Assembly: GCA_018268955.1 (NCBI GenBank)
Contig: JAFDVO010000046.1
Coordinates: 1-52,462 of the forward strand
Length of the DNA stretch: 52,462 bases
DNA from: Acidobacteriota bacterium
Lineage (GTDB): Bacteria; Acidobacteriota; Vicinamibacteria; Vicinamibacterales; CAVVIG01
Direction: 5' to 3'
Position numbers and translations under genes: made by a program
The notes under the pieces: generated by a model
Seen by the model: only the letters and a program-made list of their open reading frames with translations
What the model was told of the DNA's origin: nothing
The model's database searches: none
Shown here: positions 44,801-52,462 of the stretch, in pieces
Position numbering within the stretch: the first letter of the stretch is position 1
How the letters are laid out: each line of letters starts with the position of its first letter

Positions 44801-44898
44801 GCATTCCACTGGCAGATGCGCCCGTCGGCGTCCTGGTACACGACGCCTTCGCTCATGCTGTCGAAGATCGCGCGCAGCAGATCGGATGGGGCGCTCAT
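41881..44898 (-). CDS. multi-sensor hybrid histidine kinase (PAS-GAF-GAF-PAS-HisKA-HATPase-REC)
   Basis: A 1005-residue soluble kinase. Domains in order: PAS (about 5-120), GAF (about 150-300), GAF (about 325-475), PAS (about 500-615), HisKA with H637 in GGVAHDFNNLL, ATPase (N-box LAVNARDAMGG, DTGAGM, GKGTGLGLSTVYG) and receiver with D927 in LLTDVVMPGMNG and the lysine of FLQKPF. No transmembrane helix is seen, so it senses internal or diffusible cues. The HDFNN H-box is typical of kinases that feed a response regulator through their own receiver. It is convergent with the cupredoxin operon, whose end is only 18 bases away. No cognate regulator is adjacent. Confidence 0.96.
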   Translation of the reverse strand: MSAPSDLLRAIFDSMSEGVVYQDADGRICQWNASAERILGLTADQLTGRTSYDPRWCAIREDGSPFPGEEHPSMVTIRTGHAVAGVLMGIRKPDGTLTWLSISSRPVWLEGPRAGALTTFIDVTEREQITRLLPERRAFDALLIRMLTRFVGAGPDELDRILTDALGDVARFLGADHAHLATFAVGYNRLDLVYEWSDPDVAPEAHRLRAANLETRPWLRDEMLAGRVVRLDPSHPYPSDSPEARAGLPAVGTRLMVPLTLRGQVIGGVSIHAHRHPRPWTDDDVTRVTLVGNAMATVLDRRAVLQDLERRRAFDEQVSALLVHLTVCSDADVQQEVERALAELAAFISADHAFVLSVLEAHVTIPYEWAKEEVPRLAGLIGRFPLTSRPWQARQLQALQPVVIDSLDDFPPEAAEERALLEREGARSLLMTPTTGQDGTVTGAVGFHRHDTPGPWNAQDVTSIRMAANAIVTVLERRRVEAERLRSEARYRLLAEGVADDIWQYDLEAERFTYVSPAVRRQRGLTPEDVMAGNGLDSMLAPEEAPVVAASFRQRAEAVRGGDQSARTATYLTAVLHQNGTRIPVEISTRLVDGPGGRVRFVHGVTRDISERIALQAQLQQAQKMDAVGRLAGGVAHDFNNLLTVIVGNAELAAAMLPRDSEPRRDIEEVIGAARRAAGLTSQLLAFARQQPSRASLVDLNSTLEGMVKLLRRLIGEHITLVWRPDAAAWPALGDPVQVDQIVANLAVNARDAMGGAGVLTISTSNSVVRADTAALRDLTPGDYVRLTVSDTGAGMSNEVRQRAFEPFFTTKEIGKGTGLGLSTVYGIARQHGGSVEIESTPGVGTTVHVYFPRASGSSVAPAVGAAERIARGTETILLVEDKDQLRHLADRALTALGYTVLTAESAAMALDLVARHTGPLHLLLTDVVMPGMNGPQLRGAIEALRPGMPTLFMSGHTTEVLQQSGISMDATMPFLQKPFTLEGLASAVRRVLDAPTAAAPDAKV

Positions 44899-45023
44899 GG
44901 CAGTACCTCGGCGTCACCTGACACATCCCCGTGCCCACCCGCAACGTCCACATCGTGCCGGCTTTCCGGCGGAAACGGACCCGGCCAACGGTAGAGCATC
45001 ACATGTGCCGTACGCGTACCCGG

Positions 45024-46202
45024 CTATCGGCCGAAGACGATCGCCTCGCGGCCGAGGAGGCGTGCCGTCAATCCGACGAGGATACCGGCGCACAGCAGCA
45101 CGGAGGCGGCCGCAAGGATGTAGAACACCACGTGCGGCGGCTTGCCCCCGAGCACGTCCGCCGCAAGCGCGTATTGACCCAGCACCGGCACCGGCGCCAG
45201 CCACGGGCGTCCCGCGAGCGGGTAGATCGTCGAGACGATGCCGGGCAGCATCGGCACGAGCATCAGCATGCCCAGGTACGTCTGCGCCTCCTTGAACGAC
45301 CGCGCGAACGTCGAGGCGAACATCACCAGCGCGCTCAGGAACAGGGCCAGCGGCAGGATCAGCAGCAGGAGCGTCATCAGTTCGGTGTCGCTCACGCGGA
45401 AACGGATGCCGAGGTCGTGCCACGGCACGCGCCGCATCACAGTCACCGTCAACACCATCGAGAAGACGACCGCCCCACACCCGAATGCCGATGCGGCGAG
45501 CCACTTGCCAGCCGCGAGCGCCTGTCGCGATACCGGATTCAGCAGGAGCGGCTCGAGCGACCCGCGCTCACGCTCACCAGCCGTCGAGTCGATCGCCAGC
45601 TGCATCCCCCCCGTGAGCGCGGCGATCACCAGGAGCAGCGGCAGGATGCTCAACTGCATGGCGAGGCGCTGCTGCGACGTGGACACTTCGACGTCCTCGA
45701 CGCGTATGGCCGTCGCCACGCCGGGCGCCACGCCCCTGGCCAGCAGGCGCAGCCCGCCGGTCATCCCGGAGTAGGTCGCCACGAGGTTCCGCACGCGCGC
45801 GACTTTCATGCGCGCGTTCTCACGAGTGACGTCGCTCACGAGCTTCACTGTCGCTGGCACCGCGCGAGCCATGTCACGACCGAACTGGTCGTCGATGATG
45901 AGGACCACATCCTCGTCGTGCGTCGCAACTGCCTGCTCCGCATCGGTCGGCGCAGCCACGATCGTCACGCCGCTCTGCTGCGTCAGCCAGTCCACGAACG
46001 CCGGCGCATGCTCGGCTCCCTGCACGGGCAGCCGGATTTCGTCTGCACTCTTCCTCCGCTCTGCGGCCACGGTGAACATGAGCCCGAACAACAACGGCGC
46101 GATGACGGCGGAGAACGCCAGCGACGAAATGGAGCGCCGGTCGCGGGCTCCGTCCACGAGTTCCTTTCGAAAGACGGCAAAGATCTGGCGGACGGTGCGC
46201 AT
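45024..46202 (-). CDS. ABC-2 type transporter permease (NatB-like)
   Basis: A 392-residue inner-membrane subunit of an ABC exporter. One helix near the N-terminus (SLAFSAVIAPLLFGLMFTV) precedes a large periplasmic domain of about 150 residues, then five or six helices from residue 185 on, with the amphipathic loop STAGERERGSLEPLLLNPVSRQAL typical of NatB and of ABC-2 permeases. ATG 46202 shares a base with the ATPase stop (TGATG), hence preferred over GTG 46205. NatAB exports sodium or hydrophobic compounds; the cargo here is unknown. Third gene of an operon with a secreted hydrolase. Confidence 0.9.
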   Translation of the reverse strand: MRTVRQIFAVFRKELVDGARDRRSISSLAFSAVIAPLLFGLMFTVAAERRKSADEIRLPVQGAEHAPAFVDWLTQQSGVTIVAAPTDAEQAVATHDEDVVLIIDDQFGRDMARAVPATVKLVSDVTRENARMKVARVRNLVATYSGMTGGLRLLARGVAPGVATAIRVEDVEVSTSQQRLAMQLSILPLLLVIAALTGGMQLAIDSTAGERERGSLEPLLLNPVSRQALAAGKWLAASAFGCGAVVFSMVLTVTVMRRVPWHDLGIRFRVSDTELMTLLLLILPLALFLSALVMFASTFARSFKEAQTYLGMLMLVPMLPGIVSTIYPLAGRPWLAPVPVLGQYALAADVLGGKPPHVVFYILAAASVLLCAGILVGLTARLLGREAIVFGR

Positions 46203-46936
46203 CACTCCAGGTCCTCCCGCCCCGCGCCGGACAGCGCCACGAACGCGTCCTCCAGATCCGCTTCGCCGGTCTGCGCGCGCAGTTCATCAGCCGTGCCGTG
46301 GGCCACCACGCGGCCCTGGGCGATGACGACGATCCGGTCGCACAGCGCCGACACCTCCTGCATGATGTGGCTCGAGAACACCACGCAGCAGCCCTCCTGC
46401 TTCAGCGATCGGATCAGGGCGCGCATGGCTCGCGTGCTCATCACGTCGAGCCCGTTCGTTGGCTCGTCGAGCACGATGTTCCGCGGCTGGTGCACCAGGG
46501 CACGGGCCAGCGCCACCTTGGTGCGCTCGCCCTGCGAGAACCCGGCGACCCGCCGGTCTGCGAGCGGCTCGAGCCCAAGCTGCCGCAGCAGCCCGGCGCT
46601 ACGCGACTCGATGGCGCGCCCGTCCATCCCGTGCAGCTCACCGAAGTAGCGAATGTGCTCACGTGGCGTGAGCCTCGGGTACAGCCCCCGCGAATCCGGG
46701 AGGAGCCCCATGGCTCGCTGCGCCCCAATCGGATCGGCGACGACGTCCATGCCGTCAACACTCACATGGCCCCCGTCGGGCACCATCAGGCCGGAGAGCA
46801 TGCGCAGCGTTGTCGTCTTGCCGGCCCCGTTGTGGCCAAGGAGCCCGACGACGGTGCCGTCCGAAGCCGAGAACGTGACGTCCCTCACGGCCTCGACGTG
46901 ACCGAAGCACTTCCGCAGCCCTGACACGGCGATCAT
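46202..46936 (-). CDS. ABC transporter ATP-binding protein (NatA-like)
   Basis: A 244-residue ATPase with Walker A GHNGAGKTT, Q-loop region GLLPDSRGLYPRLTPREHIRYF, signature FSQGERTKVALARAL, Walker B NIVLDEPTNGLD and switch SSHIMQE. The signature has FSQGE in place of LSGGQ, as NatA-type proteins do. ATG 46936 overlaps the hydrolase stop by 4 bases (ATGA); a much longer upstream frame is a shadow of that gene. It powers the permease encoded next. Confidence 0.95.
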   Translation of the reverse strand: MIAVSGLRKCFGHVEAVRDVTFSASDGTVVGLLGHNGAGKTTTLRMLSGLMVPDGGHVSVDGMDVVADPIGAQRAMGLLPDSRGLYPRLTPREHIRYFGELHGMDGRAIESRSAGLLRQLGLEPLADRRVAGFSQGERTKVALARALVHQPRNIVLDEPTNGLDVMSTRAMRALIRSLKQEGCCVVFSSHIMQEVSALCDRIVVIAQGRVVAHGTADELRAQTGEADLEDAFVALSGAGREDLE

Positions 46937-48384
46937 GGGCGGCGCTCCGCGCCCGTGTAGGTCGTGAAGAACGGCAGGCGCGACAGGCCGTTCACACAGG
47001 CCGGGTCGATCGCATCCACGCGCGCCGCATCGAAGAACCGGCCGACCAGCTGGCGCACGCATCCGCGCATCAGCGTGATGTGGCCCGACCCGGGAACGAC
47101 GATGTGGCGGCTGTTGGGCAGGGTGGCATGCACGTGCTCACCCCACACCGGCGGTGTGACCGGATCGTTCTCGCCGGAGAATATCAGGACCGGCGCCGGC
47201 GACCGGACCGGTTCGTAGAATTCGGCGTCGACAAGCCCTCGCGGCCAGAACTCGCAGGGCTTCACCTGCGTCTCGAACAGCGTGCGGCCGATGAAGCGCC
47301 CAGCCGTCTCGCGGGCGATATCCTCGGCACCGATGCGCGGCAGGTCCTCGGCGCACACCACCGAGAGGAAGAGCCCCTGGCTGATGGCACCGCGCGGCAG
47401 ATCGTTCGCGAAGGCGAGCGCGACCAGCCCCTTGTAGTCGCCGCGTGATGCGTCGGTCAGCAAGCGCGGCAGCAGCGCGCTGACCTCCGGGGTGTAGAGC
47501 GCCTGCAGCACGACGGTCGCCGCGAACTGCTGGGAGACGGTGATGGTCAGCGGCGCTCCGGTGCGCGGGTGTGGCAGCGTCACGCGGGGCTTCGAGGCGA
47601 GTTGCGCCCACAGGGCGTCGGTCGATGCCCGGAGCCCCGGATAGGCCGAGGCGCAGCCGACAGTGTCCTTCTCGCAGTCGTCCAGCATCCGGTCGAGCGC
47701 CCGCTGCCCATCACGCGCCATGTAGAGCGGAATGCGCATGTCGGTGGGCACGACGCCGTCGAGCACGACGGCGCGCACGCTCGCTTCGTGACGCTGGAGG
47801 TACACCAGGGCCGCGCGCGTGCCGTACGAGCCGCCCCACAGGTTGATCGCGTCGTACCCAAGGAACCGCCGCACATCGTCGATGTCGTCCATCGCGATCG
47901 AGGTCGTGTAGCGGGTCGCATCGGCCTGCAGCGTCTGCAGGCACGTGCGGAAGCGGTCGACCGTATGCTCGTCGATGAGGCCGGGGTCGTCGTCCGGCTT
48001 GTCGTCCTGGTCGCAATCGAGCGGGTTCGAGCCGCCTGTGCCGCGCTGGTCGATCAGCACGATGTCGCGATCGGTCTGGAACCGACGGAACATCGGGATG
48101 CGTTGCGTGGCAAGCGTCGCGGCGCCTCCTCCGGGCCCGCCCTCGAAGACGAAGATTGGATCAGGCCTCGGGTCGCGGCGCAGTGCCGGCGCGACCACGA
48201 TCTTCAGATCGATGGTCCGACCGGTGCGGGCGCCCCGATCTTCGAAGACACGGTAAGCCCCGCAGAACGCATCGGGCGGACCTTCATCGATCCGGCAGGG
48301 GTGGAGCCGATCCGTAGCGCTGGTCGCCCCCGACCCGCACGCAACGGCCGAGATGGCAAGCAGCAACCCGATGAGCACACGCAT
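46933..48384 (-). CDS. secreted alpha/beta hydrolase, tripeptidyl/prolyl aminopeptidase-like
   Basis: A 483-residue exported enzyme with a likely lipobox (LLLAISAVACGSG), so probably a lipoprotein. The fold is an alpha/beta hydrolase of the proline iminopeptidase / TAP type: oxyanion loop VFEGGPGGG, IDQRGTGGSNP, nucleophile G-G-S-Y-G-T, a helical lid, the aspartate of SGENDPVTPP and the histidine of PGSGH. Such enzymes release amino acids or short peptides. Start ATG 48384 is chosen by the signal peptide; longer frames upstream are shadows. Eight bases separate it from the oxidase gene, and it overlaps the ABC ATPase. Confidence 0.92.
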   Translation of the reverse strand: MRVLIGLLLAISAVACGSGATSATDRLHPCRIDEGPPDAFCGAYRVFEDRGARTGRTIDLKIVVAPALRRDPRPDPIFVFEGGPGGGAATLATQRIPMFRRFQTDRDIVLIDQRGTGGSNPLDCDQDDKPDDDPGLIDEHTVDRFRTCLQTLQADATRYTTSIAMDDIDDVRRFLGYDAINLWGGSYGTRAALVYLQRHEASVRAVVLDGVVPTDMRIPLYMARDGQRALDRMLDDCEKDTVGCASAYPGLRASTDALWAQLASKPRVTLPHPRTGAPLTITVSQQFAATVVLQALYTPEVSALLPRLLTDASRGDYKGLVALAFANDLPRGAISQGLFLSVVCAEDLPRIGAEDIARETAGRFIGRTLFETQVKPCEFWPRGLVDAEFYEPVRSPAPVLIFSGENDPVTPPVWGEHVHATLPNSRHIVVPGSGHITLMRGCVRQLVGRFFDAARVDAIDPACVNGLSRLPFFTTYTGAERRP

Positions 48385-48392
48385 CGTCGGAG

Positions 48393-49616
48393 TTATCGGT
48401 CTGAATACCGCGCAGCTTCGGCCGTGCGGGCTGGAGAAGCGGGGAGGCGCGCCGCGCCGTGAACAAACCACGGCGCGTGTGAGTCGATGGCGGCACGGTC
48501 GAGCGCTGCAACGGATGGGATCCCGAGGAGCGTCAGCGTGCGCACGAGGTCGGCTCGCAGGATGTCGATCGCTCGCGTGACGCCCGCCCGGCCCGCTGCA
48601 CCGAGGCCGTAGGCGTACGCGCGTCCGACCAGCACCGCGCGTGCACCAAGGCACAGCGCCTTGACGATGTCGGTCCCGCGCCTGATGCCGCCGTCCATGA
48701 GCACCTCCAGTGAACCACCGGCTGCGGCAACCACCTCCGGCAGCGCCCGCAGTCCTGATGCGACGTCGTCGAGCTGACGTCCACCGTGATTCGAGACGAT
48801 CACGGCGCTGGCGCCTTCGTCGGCGGCTCGCCTGGCGTCGTCGCCGGTGAGGATGCCCTTCACCACGATCGGGCCGCCCCACACGTCGCGGATCCACCGA
48901 AGGTCCGCCCACGTGACGACAGAACGGGCGAGTGCCGGCCCCACGCTCTCGTACTGCATCGGCTGGCCGTCGTCGAGCACCACGTTGGGAAAGCGCATGA
49001 GGCCGCCGTCGGCGAGAAATCCCGCCAGCCAGCGCGGACGGGCGAGCAGTTGCCAAACGTGCGGCAGCATGAGGACGGGATTGCCGGTCAGCAGCGCGGA
49101 GGTGCCGTTGCGCGCATCGCGCTCTCGATTGCCGGCGACCGGCGTGTCGACCGTGACCACGAGCGCCGTGAACCCCGCACTTTTCGCGCGGGCAATTGCA
49201 CGCTCGGCCACCGCGCGCCCGCCCACGAGATAGACCTGGTACCAGGCAGGGGCCGACGTTGCGGCCTTCACGTCCTCCAGTCGGCACCCGGACAACGTCG
49301 AGAGGATGTAGCCCGTGCCTGCGGCCCCTGCGGCTGCGGCCGCATGCACCTCCGCACGCGGGTAGAACATGCGGCTGCTGCCGATCGGCGCGAGGAGGAA
49401 CGGCAACGCGAGCGTCTGGTCCAGCACCCGGACGCGCAGATCAACCGATGGGGTCGCGATCGCTCCTGCAGGCCTGAACGTCACATCCTCGAACACGCGG
49501 CAGTTCTCGCGCAGCGTCCGCTCCTCGTCTGCCCCACCGTCGATGTAGTCGAAGACAACCCGCGGGAGGCGGCGTTCGGCCAGACGCCGCAGGTCGGCGA
49601 TGTTGATCGCGTCCAT
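48393..49616 (-). CDS. FMN-dependent alpha-hydroxy-acid oxidase/dehydrogenase (LldD-like)
   Basis: A 407-residue TIM-barrel flavoprotein that oxidises L-lactate, glycolate or related hydroxy acids to keto acids. Family motifs are FDYIDGGADEERTLREN, the FMN segments LAPIGSSRMFYPRAE and ILSTLSG, WYQVYLV, and the active-site SNHGGRQLD with its catalytic histidine, followed by DGGIRRGTDIVKAL. The substrate cannot be read from sequence. It is first in a four-gene run with hydrolase and ABC exporter genes; the metabolic link is unclear. Confidence 0.95.
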   Translation of the reverse strand: MDAINIADLRRLAERRLPRVVFDYIDGGADEERTLRENCRVFEDVTFRPAGAIATPSVDLRVRVLDQTLALPFLLAPIGSSRMFYPRAEVHAAAAAGAAGTGYILSTLSGCRLEDVKAATSAPAWYQVYLVGGRAVAERAIARAKSAGFTALVVTVDTPVAGNRERDARNGTSALLTGNPVLMLPHVWQLLARPRWLAGFLADGGLMRFPNVVLDDGQPMQYESVGPALARSVVTWADLRWIRDVWGGPIVVKGILTGDDARRAADEGASAVIVSNHGGRQLDDVASGLRALPEVVAAAGGSLEVLMDGGIRRGTDIVKALCLGARAVLVGRAYAYGLGAAGRAGVTRAIDILRADLVRTLTLLGIPSVAALDRAAIDSHAPWFVHGAARLPASPARTAEAARYSDR

Positions 49617-49629
49617 TCGGGGGAGAGTA

Positions 49630-49688
49630 TCTCAGACTGGAGGTTGGAGGTTGGAGGTTCGTTGGAGGTTTGGAGGTTGGTTGGAGGT
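49630..49688. repeat. intergenic heptamer repeats, unit GGAGGTT
   Basis: GGAGGTT occurs three times in tandem from 49632, then CGTT-GGAGGTTT-GGAGGTTGGTT-GGAGGTC. It lies directly upstream of the oxidase start on the minus strand, so it falls in that gene's promoter/leader region and ends near the stop of the 5'-nucleotidase. Confidence 0.75.
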
Positions 49689-49690
49689 CT

Positions 49691-51490
49691 TCACCGCGTG
49701 AGGCACGGCTCGGTCGGTCCGTCGAACTCCAGGCGATGGGTGTTGGCCGCCAGGTACTGTGCGGCGCCGATGCGTCGATGGCCGCGGAGCCAGTCCTCGA
49801 CAACCTCCCTGACGATGGGGGCATCCGGGGCGACGTGGAGCGAGGCGGGGGGAATGACCGGCGCGAACATCTGGCCGCCGAGCAGGGAGTCCATGCCGAC
49901 GACCACGAGCGGCTCACGGGCATCCATCGGGCGACCGTCTGGTCGGAACAGGCGGACGTGCAGGCCGTCGTTGTCACACGTCACGCGCACACGTGCGCCG
50001 GAGATGCCGAACGTTCCGCGCCGCCCACGCCGCAGCGCGTTGGCGAGCGCCTGCTCGAGGAGTCCGGCGCTGACATTCGCCCGTGCGAGCCGGTTGTCGA
50101 ACGGAAACGTGTCGTAGAGGTGACCGAACGTGATCGGTCCGTCCGGCAGGTCGGCGCGCAGGCCACCGAGGCTGTTGTTGTTCAGCGCGACATCGGCCTG
50201 CGATTGCTCGCGCAGTGCATCCGCATAGAGGTTGCCGAGGGGCGACTCCGGATCGCCGGTCCGTGGCAAGGGTCGATCGATGACGACGCCGAGGGGCGTG
50301 GCCTGGAGGCGACGGACCTCCGCAAGTGCCGGCTCCATCGCACGGGCAATCCGCAGGTCCTCGGCGACGGCACGCCCCTCATAGGCAGCCTGCGTTGCCG
50401 TGGGATCGGCTGGCGCAGCGCACACACCGCTCCCAGCAGTGCGGCTCGCGCAGATGTCCTGCGGCGCGAACGGACGGGCGGCAAGCACCCGCCCTGAACG
50501 CCGGTCCAACGTGAGGTCGATCCGCCCGAACGCGCGCCCGCCCCAGTAGGACTGGACAATAGGGATACCGGCCACCTCGTGTGCCAAGCCGGCATGCGTG
50601 TGCCCGGCGACGATGGCGTCGAGTGCACCGGGCGCCACGCCCCTTGCGAGTTCGAAGATCTCGGCATTGGGATCGCACGAGCTGAGGTCGTGCGGGTCGT
50701 CGAAGCGATCGCAGCCCCCACCGGCGTGCGCGACGAGGATGACCACCTGCGCGCCGGACGCACGCAGCCGCGAGGACTCCGAGGATACCGTCTCGACGAG
50801 TGGCGCAAGGCGGAGGCCGCGCACGTTGAGCGGCAGCGTCGCTCGCAGCGCGCCGGACGTCATCATGCCGATGATGCCGACCTTCACTCCCGCCGCGTCG
50901 ACGAGGACCGAGGGGTGCACGTTCGGCCAGTCGACACGTTCGCCGGTCGTTTCATCGATCAGGTTCGCCGCCAGGAACGGGAAGTGCGCCTGCGCCGCGC
51001 GTGCCTTCAGCGCACCACGCGGATCGGCGGTGGGGTCCTGCCGTGCGCCGGGACGGTCGGCTGCGCCGAAATCGAATTCGTGATTGCCGACCGCGAGTGC
51101 CGTATAGCCGAGGGCGTTGTAGGCGTCGACGACCACCGCGCCTTCGCTGAGGTCCGACTCGACACCGCCCTGGAAGGTATCTCCCGCATCGAGCAGCAGC
51201 AGTGCCCCGCCGTCAGCGGCCCGTGCAGCCCGCAGGTTGTTGACGTACCCGGCAAACACCGCCAGGCCACCGCGGCCGTCTCGCGGCTCGAAGTAGCCGT
51301 GCAGGTCGCTGGTCCCGACAATCGAGAGGGTGGTCGTGCTCGGAGAGGCGGACACCGGCGGTATCACCGCGGCCTTCAGCAACCCGACACACACCACCAC
51401 CGCGGCGGCAGCAGCGCGAGGGCTGGCGAGACGCAGGACGGTGGAGCTTCGAGACAAGGCCCTTATGGCGCGAGCCGTTCGCGCACCCAC
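49691..51490 (-). CDS. periplasmic 5'-nucleotidase / cyclic phosphodiesterase (UshA-like)
   Basis: A 599-residue enzyme of the bifunctional UshA/YfkN type that dephosphorylates nucleotides outside the cytoplasm. An N-terminal hydrophobic segment (AAAAVVVCVGLLKAAVIPPVSA) should export it. Metallophosphatase motifs are in order: GTSDLHG, LDAGDTFQGG, VGNHEFDFG, and VAGHTHAG. The C-terminal domain holds the substrate region (LNNNSLGGLRADLPDGPITFGHLYDTFPFDN). The start is uncertain: GTG 51490 overlaps the pdxH gene by 28 bases; TTG 51457, just past the pdxH stop, is an alternative. Confidence 0.93.
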   Translation of the reverse strand: MGARTARAIRALSRSSTVLRLASPRAAAAAVVVCVGLLKAAVIPPVSASPSTTTLSIVGTSDLHGYFEPRDGRGGLAVFAGYVNNLRAARAADGGALLLLDAGDTFQGGVESDLSEGAVVVDAYNALGYTALAVGNHEFDFGAADRPGARQDPTADPRGALKARAAQAHFPFLAANLIDETTGERVDWPNVHPSVLVDAAGVKVGIIGMMTSGALRATLPLNVRGLRLAPLVETVSSESSRLRASGAQVVILVAHAGGGCDRFDDPHDLSSCDPNAEIFELARGVAPGALDAIVAGHTHAGLAHEVAGIPIVQSYWGGRAFGRIDLTLDRRSGRVLAARPFAPQDICASRTAGSGVCAAPADPTATQAAYEGRAVAEDLRIARAMEPALAEVRRLQATPLGVVIDRPLPRTGDPESPLGNLYADALREQSQADVALNNNSLGGLRADLPDGPITFGHLYDTFPFDNRLARANVSAGLLEQALANALRRGRRGTFGISGARVRVTCDNDGLHVRLFRPDGRPMDAREPLVVVGMDSLLGGQMFAPVIPPASLHVAPDAPIVREVVEDWLRGHRRIGAAQYLAANTHRLEFDGPTEPCLTR

Positions 51491-52110
51491 GTGCCGTGCG
51501 GCTCCAGACGATAGCGGATCCGGTCGTGGAGGCGGCTCGGACGTCCCTGCCAGAACTCGAACTCGAACGGCAGCACACGGTATCCGCCCCAGGTCCGCGG
51601 GCGCTCGATCGGCGAGTCCTCGCCGATCCGCCCGCTCAACTCGGCCAGTGCAGACTCGAGCGGGTCCCTGCCCGGGATGATGGCGCTCTGGTTGGACACA
51701 ACGGCCCCGAGCTGGCTGCCACGCGGACGGCTCTGGAAGTACTCGTCGGACTCGGCGTCACTGGTCCACTCGACGCTGCCCTGCACGCGCACCTGCCGTT
51801 CGAGCACATCCCAGAAAAAGGTCAGCGCGGCGTGTGGGTTGGCCTGGAGCTGCTGCCCCTTGCGGCTCGTGCGATGCGTGTAGAACACGAGCCCCCGGTC
51901 ATCGAGCCCCTTGAGCAGCACGACGCGTGCGTCAGGACGGCCATGTGCATCGACGGTGCTGAGCGTCATCGCGTTCGGCTGCATCAGTCCGGCGGCGTGC
52001 GCGTCGCCCAGCCAGACGCGGAACTGTTCGAATGGATCAGGGTTCGCGTCCTCTTCAGTAAACGTGCCCGTCGTATGCTCGCGTCGGAGTCCGGCCAACC
52101 ACTGAGTCAT
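51463..52110 (-). CDS. pdxH: pyridoxamine 5'-phosphate oxidase
   Basis: A 215-residue FMN enzyme that makes pyridoxal 5'-phosphate, the last step of vitamin B6 synthesis and salvage. Motifs match the family: NAMTLSTVDAHGRPDARVVLLKGLD, FYTHRTSRKGQQLQANPHAALTFFW, QVRVQGSVEW, YFQSRPRGSQLGAVVSNQS and the C-terminal WGGYRVLPFEFEFWQGRPSRLHDR...LAP. Length is standard. ATG 52110 begins MTQWLAGLRREHT; a long upstream frame is rejected because it leaves the family. Confidence 0.97.
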   Translation of the reverse strand: MTQWLAGLRREHTTGTFTEEDANPDPFEQFRVWLGDAHAAGLMQPNAMTLSTVDAHGRPDARVVLLKGLDDRGLVFYTHRTSRKGQQLQANPHAALTFFWDVLERQVRVQGSVEWTSDAESDEYFQSRPRGSQLGAVVSNQSAIIPGRDPLESALAELSGRIGEDSPIERPRTWGGYRVLPFEFEFWQGRPSRLHDRIRYRLEPHGTWVRERLAP

Positions 52111-52198
52111 GCATCCATTCTGACGCAGACGCCGTTCAGCGCACCGGTCGCCGTTCGACGATGGGGACGGATCGTCGAAGTCGCCTCCGTGGGCGTCT

Positions 52199-52462
52199 TC
52201 AGGGGAAGCGCTGTAACCAGGGCACGGTGAGCTTCGAGATCGCGCCCAGGACGAAACACAGCAGCGCGACGCTCGCGAACATCGGGAACCGTGGCCGCTG
52301 CGTGCCGTACTCGGTGAGCTGGATCGTGCCGGCCGCGACCTGATCGATCTCGTTGATCGCCGCGAGCAGCGACCGCTCGTCACTCGCGGCGAAGAACTTG
52401 CCGCCGGTCTTCTTCACGGCGTCTCGCCAGAGCTTGTCCGGCACGGCTGGGTCGCCTTCGCG
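52199..52462 (-). CDS. C-terminal end of a VWA-domain membrane protein (BatA-like), partial
   Basis: The frame runs off the right end of the window. The visible 87 residues include the last part of a von Willebrand A domain (LWRDAVKKTGGKFFAASDERSLLAAINEIDQV) and a C-terminal transmembrane helix (FPMFASVALLCFVLGAI), the layout of BatA/YfbK-type proteins often encoded near AAA ATPases of the MoxR type. The MIDAS part would lie beyond 52462. It is on the same strand as pdxH, with 88 bases between. Confidence 0.75.
   Translation of the reverse strand, partial: REGDPAVPDKLWRDAVKKTGGKFFAASDERSLLAAINEIDQVAAGTIQLTEYGTQRPRFPMFASVALLCFVLGAISKLTVPWLQRFP

Noticed and set aside
48385..49287. Long minus-strand frame upstream of the secreted hydrolase (784 residues in all)
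   Set aside because: The extra N-terminal part is arginine- and proline-rich, has no family resemblance and overlaps the hydroxy-acid oxidase gene on the same strand in another frame. The true start is ATG 48384, at the signal peptide.

Overview
The window looks like a chromosomal segment of a high-GC Gram-negative bacterium, most likely an acidobacterium of the Vicinamibacteria (subdivision 6) type. The reasons are the outer-membrane and periplasmic proteins, a VWFA-domain protein of the kind common in Acidobacteria, secreted proteins with no close family, long hybrid histidine kinases, and intergenic patches of 7-8 bp tandem repeats. This is inferred from gene content; no rRNA or marker gene is present to prove it.

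Layout. 1-3733 is an accessory region of visibly lower GC: an excisionase-like fragment, a tyrosine recombinase, a gluzincin metallopeptidase and a convergent AbiJ-like abortive-infection protein. It ends at the 5' half of a tRNA-Ser gene cut in the anticodon loop, so it reads as the right end of a tRNA-targeting integrative element with a small phage-defence cargo. 3734-5758 is debris plus a CPBP membrane protease whose 3' end is fused out of frame to a hydrolase remnant. 5759-13123 (minus) holds a kinase-fold ATP-binding protein and a four-gene signalling operon (hybrid kinase, CheR, CheB, response regulator-kinase) with 4-bp overlaps throughout; the first gene carries a 1-nt frameshift. 13138-19288 (plus) is an envelope operon: DUF1175 protein, thioester alpha-2-macroglobulin and a membrane protein. 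Convergent to it is a three-domain cell-wall protein (penicillin-binding-like, SpoIID, peptidase MA-like).

21604-27869 contains a tiny membrane protein, a kinase that has lost its ATPase domain, a secreted protein, glgB and two divergent cyclophilins. 28208-38186 carries a chemoreceptor, a glycosyltransferase with a cupin epimerase-like partner, a TlpA-like thioredoxin, secreted and VWA proteins, ychF, an M32 carboxypeptidase and a beta-barrel. 38335-41862 is an operon of a cupredoxin-like protein, an HD-GYP sensor and an outer-membrane protein. 41881-52462 (minus) has a 1005-residue hybrid kinase, a run of alpha-hydroxy-acid oxidase, serine hydrolase and NatA/NatB-type ABC exporter, then a 5'-nucleotidase, pdxH and the end of a VWA protein.

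The strongest candidates for new biology are the integrase-metallopeptidase-Abi cassette at tRNA-Ser, the PBP/SpoIID/peptidase fusion beside the alpha-2-macroglobulin operon, and the kinase in which the phosphoacceptor domain is joined directly to a receiver.
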